DNA of 64,000 bases from Bolinopsis microptera (lineage: Eukaryota > Ctenophora > Tentaculata > Lobata > Bolinopsidae): the NCBI RefSeq assembly GCF_026151205.1, contig NC_087074.1, positions 19,895,240 to 19,959,239 of the forward strand. Reading direction: 5' to 3'. Positions 59,820 through 64,000 of the stretch are shown piece after piece. Both the position numbers and the translations under genes were made by a program. The notes below the pieces were generated by a model. The model had not been told where the DNA came from, ran no database searches, and saw only the letters and a program-made list of their open reading frames with translations. Positions within the stretch are counted from its first letter, which is position 1, and each line of letters begins with the position of its first letter.

Positions 59820-62800
59820 TCACATAACAACATTCGCATCATCGTCTCCGACTCTTTCTGACTCTTTTTTCTTCTCCAAAACGTTCTTAAACTGCTCAGT
59901 CATAACCTTCCTGACCTCATTCAGAGCTCCCTTAGTGTAGAACCCATGCTCATGAGAATACACGTCAGTTTCAAAGTTTTTGAGGACTGCTTGACATCTT
60001 GTGTCCTGTATATCACAAACCTGGACAAGAAGTATTAATCATTAGCATTAAGTTAAGCACTTTAAGTGCATTGTCATCATTATTTTTACATAGTTTAATA
60101 GATTACATAACTTAGTATGATGCGTCTACTGATACGATATATCGGTGCGGACTAAGATTTGTACAATCGTCAACATTATTTTTACTCCATACCACATACA
60201 CACTCATCATTGGCGGTTGGCAGTTGCAACGTTTCGCAATTATACTATACATGCTTGATAAGCTTTTAACTTTCAACATATATTATGTTGAAAGTTTAAG
60301 GCTTGAATGAATACGTTCCAGTAAAACTGATTCCTATAATTATCAGTAATGGCCCTCAAATTAAGAGAATTATATCCTATAATTACAATATAATAACCCT
60401 TAACCACAAGCAACCTGGTAATGCGACTGTCGTTTAAAAGGAAGCTTGTCAGCTTTGTAGATATGACTTGTTAAAGCATCCTCGCTCGATTCTATCTCAC
60501 TCGTCTCAGGTTTACCAATCCTTGACCTGTTCGTCTTGTTGTAACTGTACCGCTGTGGAAGGTGTGGTCTTTAAAAATAAGGATAGGTATCCCACAAAAT
60601 AGTTAAAAGTTGGTGTATAAAACCGTGATTAGCGCTTATTTCTCAGAAATGTGATTCTTAGTATCATTATATAAATGAATTGAAGTAGAACTTTATATTT
60701 TAATATTTTCACCACTACTTTAAATACTATTTATAGTTATATATATAACGAGTTATATTATACAACGAATAATTTGAGGAAGCGATGTAACAGAGCCAAT
60801 GTATTTAAAGTCCCCAATCATTACAACCTGCTAATTTCACTGCCTCTTAATACAACACAGTACAATACATAATACATAATACATAATACATATACCCCAT
60901 ATAACATATTCATATCATCATACCATTAGGATATTAACGAGAAGCGTTTAAGTGTGGTGGATACTTTAAGTCAAACAGTTGCTTTATATGGACATATTAC
61001 ATAGAAATAAGACACATTGTCTCGTTTTACCTCAATATGACCAGCAGTCTCTCAATATGACCAGCAGTCTCTCAATATGACCAGCAGTCTCTCAATATGA
61101 CCAGCAGTCTCTCAATATGACCAGCAGTCTCTCAATATGACCAGCAGTCTCTCAATATGACCAGCAGTCTCTCAATATGACCAGGTCTCTCAATATGACC
61201 AGCAGTCTCTCAATATGACCAGGTCTCTCAATATGACCAGCAGTCTCTCAATATGACCAGCAGTCTCTCGATATGACTAACAGTCTCTCGAAGATGGTCC
61301 GCTATACTTTTTATAAACGTTTTTAAATTCAATCATAACTTAAAGAATTAGTAACGTGGAGTAAAGTATAATTAAATAAAAGTAAAGTAGAGTGGAGTGA
61401 AAAGTAAAGAAAAGTCGATATAAGATAAACTTGTCACTATATGGTGCTGTCACTATATAATAGTGCGTTTTGCACGCTATATAGTGACAAATATCAGCTG
61501 TCATTATAAAGTGCTTGTCATTATATAGTGTTGTCACTATATAGTGCGATTACCGACCAGATTACAGGGAGAGTGTGTGAAACTAACCTTGACAGCAGAT
61601 TTAGCCTGAACTATTCTCGGTGCTCTGAAGTCTATAAGTTGGTAGGTTCTGTTTAGGGCGTTTGTTCTCGGGTCACAACCCAACTTAATCCACATACCTC
61701 TCCACGGACCTGTAGGTGAAAAAGTTCGTTTAACATTGCATACTGGCATTAGTTTGAAAAATTTACAGAATTTCGAATTGTTTGCTCAAACATTAAAGTT
61801 TAAAATTGAGATAAAGCTACTAACTATACTAACCAGTGTTACAGTAGAATTAAGGTTTAAAGTTGAGATAAAGCTACTAACTATACTAACCAGTGTTACA
61901 GTAGAATTAAGGTTTAAAGTTGAGATAAAGCTACTAACTATACTAACCAGTGTTACAGTAGAATTAAGGTTTAAAGTTGAGATAAAGCTACTAACTATAC
62001 TAACCAGTGTTACAGTAGAATTAAGGTTTAAAGTTGAGATAAAGCTACTAACTATACTAACCAGTGTTACAGTAGAATTAAGGTTTAAAGTTGAGATAAA
62101 GCTACTAACTATACTAACCAGTGTTACAGTAGAATTAAGGTTTAAAGTTGAGATAAAGCTACTAACTATACTAACCAGTGTTACAGTAGAATTAAGGTTT
62201 AAAATTGAGATAAAGCTATTAACTATACTAACCAGTGTTACAGTAGAATTAAGGTTTAAAGTTGAGATAAAGCTACTAACTATACTAACCAGTGTTACAG
62301 TAGAATTAAGGTTTAAAGTTGAGATAAAGCTACTAACTATACTAACCAGTGTTACAGTAGAATTAAGGTTTAAAATTGAGATAAAGCTATTAACTATACT
62401 AACCAGTGTTACAGTAGAATTAAGGTTTAAAGTTGAGATAAAGCTACTAACTATACTAACCAGTGTTACAGTAGAATTAAGGTTTAAAGTTGAGATAAAG
62501 CTACTAACTATACTAACCAGTGTTACAGTAGAATTAAGGTTTAAAGTTGAGATAAAGCTACTAACTATACTAACCAGTGTTACAGTAGAATTAAGGTTTA
62601 AAGTTGAGATAAAGCTACTAACTATACTAACCAGTGTTACAGTAGAATTAAGGTTTAAAATTGAGATAAAGCTATTAACTATACTAACCAGTGTTACAGT
62701 AGAATTAAGGTTTAAAGTTGAGATAAAGCTACTAACTATACTAACCAGTGTTACAGTAGAATTAAGGTTTAAAGTTGAGATAAAGCTACTAACTATACTA

Positions 62801-63794
62801 ACCAGTGTTACAGTAGAATTAAGGTTTAAAATTGAGATAAAGCTATTAACTATACTAACCAGTGTTACAGTAGAATTAAGGTTTAAAGTTGAGATAAAGC
62901 TACTAACTATACTAACCAGTGTTACAGTAGAATTAAGGTTTAAAATTGAGATAAAGCTATTAACTATACTAACCAGTGTTACAGTAGAATTAAGGTTTAA
63001 AATTGAGATAAAGCTACTAACTATACTTACCAGTGTTACAGTAGAATTAAGGTTTAAAATTGAGATAAAGCTATTAACTATACTAACCAGTGTTACAGTA
63101 GAATGCGAAGTGGGGCAGGAGGGTAGTTCTTAAGGGCACTTCTCTAATCTCAATAATATTAGCAAACGATGACGTAGTCCAAATGGGTCTACTCCGGAAC
63201 ATTTCGTCTATTTTATCTCTAAACTCGTTTATGTAGTTTTGTTTGAATACGTTCAGTTCCAAATCCTGATAAAGGTAAAATTGCTACAAAGATTTGTTAC
63301 AGATTTAAAAAAGATTTAATCTACAGCTATATTGATGATGATTTTTAACCTGATATTAATTTACATTATTGTGCACCGTGGTGCTCCCAGTGCTACAACA
63401 ACAACAGTTGTTCTTGTTGCTGTTGTAGTTGTACAATGTACAATGTACATCCATGTATGTAATCAGGGTAATTTGAAGACATGATTTTTTAAATTTTAAA
63501 AGACTTACTCTACTCTTATAAGTGACTTAATCTAGAAAATGTGACATCATCTGAACCTGCCAAAGTCTAGATCCCGCAGAATTGAAAAGGGCACAAGAAA
63601 CCGCAAGAAACGGTTACATCATGCTTTTCATGGTGTAACCGTTTCTGTACGGCTAGTTAAACAGGGAATTGAAACTGTGGGGCTCCGTGCAGACCAACCT
63701 ACCTGTGGCTAAAGCTATAATATACAAAAACAATACATGGATAAACTTGTACCACTTACCCATGCTTTTAGTATTTCTACAATATGGTCTACGA
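59820..63794 (-). CDS. GTF3C5: TFIIIC subunit 5 (GTF3C5/Tfc1-like), 3' part
   Basis: Subunit of the nuclear complex that binds tRNA-gene A/B boxes and recruits TFIIIB for Pol III. Well-supported exons, 5' to 3': 63088-63265 (FRSRPIWTTSSFANI; LPHFAFYCNTG), 61588-61709 (GPWRGMWIKLGCDPR; YQLIDFRAP), 60415-60568 (PHLPQRYSYN; LPFKRQSHYQ), 59820-60020 (VCDIQD; HEHGFYTKGALNEVR; stop). The RPIW, GPWR.xW..G.DPR, YQ..DFR and KRQ..YQ.CDI order matches the family. The phase is broken between 61588 and 60568, so a short exon of length 3n+2 is missing; 61031-61050 is a candidate. A further 35-nt exon may lie at 63760-63794 (VDHIVEILKAW). The N-terminal part is beyond the window or unseen. Two minisatellites fill its introns. 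Confidence 0.8.
61031..61290. repeat. 20-bp minisatellite in GTF3C5 intron
   Basis: About thirteen head-to-tail units of ctcaatatgaccagcagtct, two of them shortened (ccaggtct), with the last ones diverged (ctcgatatgactaacagtct). On the transcript strand the final unit (61031-61050) is preceded by AG and followed by GTAAAACG. Confidence 0.95.
61425..61550. repeat. gtcactatatagtg inverted/tandem repeats
   Basis: Five variants of gtcactatatagtgc in direct and inverted orientation; gtcactatataatagtgcg and gcacgctatatagtgac form a hairpin with a gttttgc-type loop. It may be a tiny foldback element in a GTF3C5 intron. Confidence 0.75.
61797..63104. repeat. 57-bp minisatellite spanning a GTF3C5 exon-intron junction, ~23 units
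   Basis: About 23 head-to-tail 57-bp units, nearly identical; a linked two-SNP variant (aaaattgag with ctattaac) marks some of them. The rightmost unit overlaps the last 17 nt of the GTF3C5 exon ending at 63088, and every unit repeats that exon end plus the donor (ctgtaacactg|gttagtat on the minus strand). Because 57 is a multiple of 3, an artefactual 465-codon open frame with a 19-residue repeat runs along the plus strand; it is not a gene. Confidence 0.95.
63405..63445. repeat. CAA/TTG inverted repeat
   Basis: ctacaacaacaacag is followed after a few bases by ttgttgctgttgtag, which can form a near-perfect hairpin. Confidence 0.75.
63605..63652. repeat. agaaacggttacatcatg hairpin
   Basis: agaaacggttacatcatg and the near-exact inverse catggtgtaaccgtttct flank a 6-nt loop, giving an 18-bp stem with one mismatch. 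It could be a tiny palindromic MITE. Confidence 0.8.
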
Positions 63795-64000
63795 CTTTTA
63801 CACAGCATAATACCCCATGATGTCGTTTATTTTTAATTCTCTTTGCTGTATTGTATATGTACTATTTGTAAAAGTTTCAAATCAAATCAAATCAAGAAGT
63901 AAGTTTGAACTTGGGAAAGTTCTTCTTGAAATATATATAATATAAGTGATTACTTTCAAAACAGATGACATGTCCGCGACCTGCAAATTTGTATATTTTA

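Noticed and set aside
61031..61290. Possible CRISPR-like array
   Set aside because: Units are head-to-tail without spacers and the DNA is eukaryotic; it is a minisatellite.
61736..63133. 465-codon open frame on the plus strand with a 19-residue repeat
   Set aside because: It is created by a 57-bp tandem repeat whose length is a multiple of three. The repeat is the intron of the opposite-strand GTF3C5 gene.

Overview
This is nuclear DNA from an animal. The genes are intron-rich (GT-AG introns), AT-rich intergenic DNA is full of mini- and microsatellites, and degraded non-LTR retrotransposons, a tRNA-derived SINE-like repeat and hAT/foldback MITEs are present. Gene content (ARID1/Osa with its BAF250 C-terminal region, eRF3 with a double PAM2 motif, TFIIIC subunit 5, UPF0538/C2orf76, a divergent rhodopsin-like GPCR) is metazoan. 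Repeat style and short coding introns suggest a marine invertebrate, perhaps a non-bilaterian, but the sequence alone does not fix the phylum.

Layout. 1-16.4 kb: a direct duplication of about 9.5 kb, each copy holding a 367-bp satellite followed by the seven 3'-terminal exons of an ARID1 (SWI/SNF BAF subunit) gene on the minus strand; about 2.45 kb of different sequence lies between the copies. 12.2-39.8 kb: a complete 14-exon ARID1 gene (minus strand) running from an ATG at 39767 to a stop at 12244, using the right-hand copy of the duplication. It has a 15.8-kb and a 4.5-kb intron loaded with repeats, a LINE fragment, E-box clusters and a MITE. 39.8-48 kb: transposon graveyard. 48.1-49.3 kb: a single-exon gene for an unrecognised secreted glycoprotein (plus). 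52.5-53.7 kb: a single-exon GPCR (plus). 54.9-55.3 kb: a UPF0538 (C2orf76) gene (minus). 56.0-59.3 kb: the complete 11-exon translation termination GTPase eRF3/GSPT1 (minus). 59.8 kb to beyond 63.8 kb: the 3' part of a GTF3C5 (TFIIIC) gene (minus).

The genes are housekeeping or regulatory factors of separate pathways (chromatin remodelling, translation termination, Pol III transcription) and form no operon-like unit. The most unusual features are structural: a 57-bp minisatellite in GTF3C5 whose unit spans an exon-intron junction, so the intron carries about 23 copies of the splice donor; the ARID1 duplication, where the copy attached to the 5' exons has a 1-nt frameshift that an upstream splice acceptor could cancel while the detached copy is intact; and seven exact copies of a donor-like 15-mer in an ARID1 intron. 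All exon boundaries were read by eye from reading frame and splice phase and have no transcript support.
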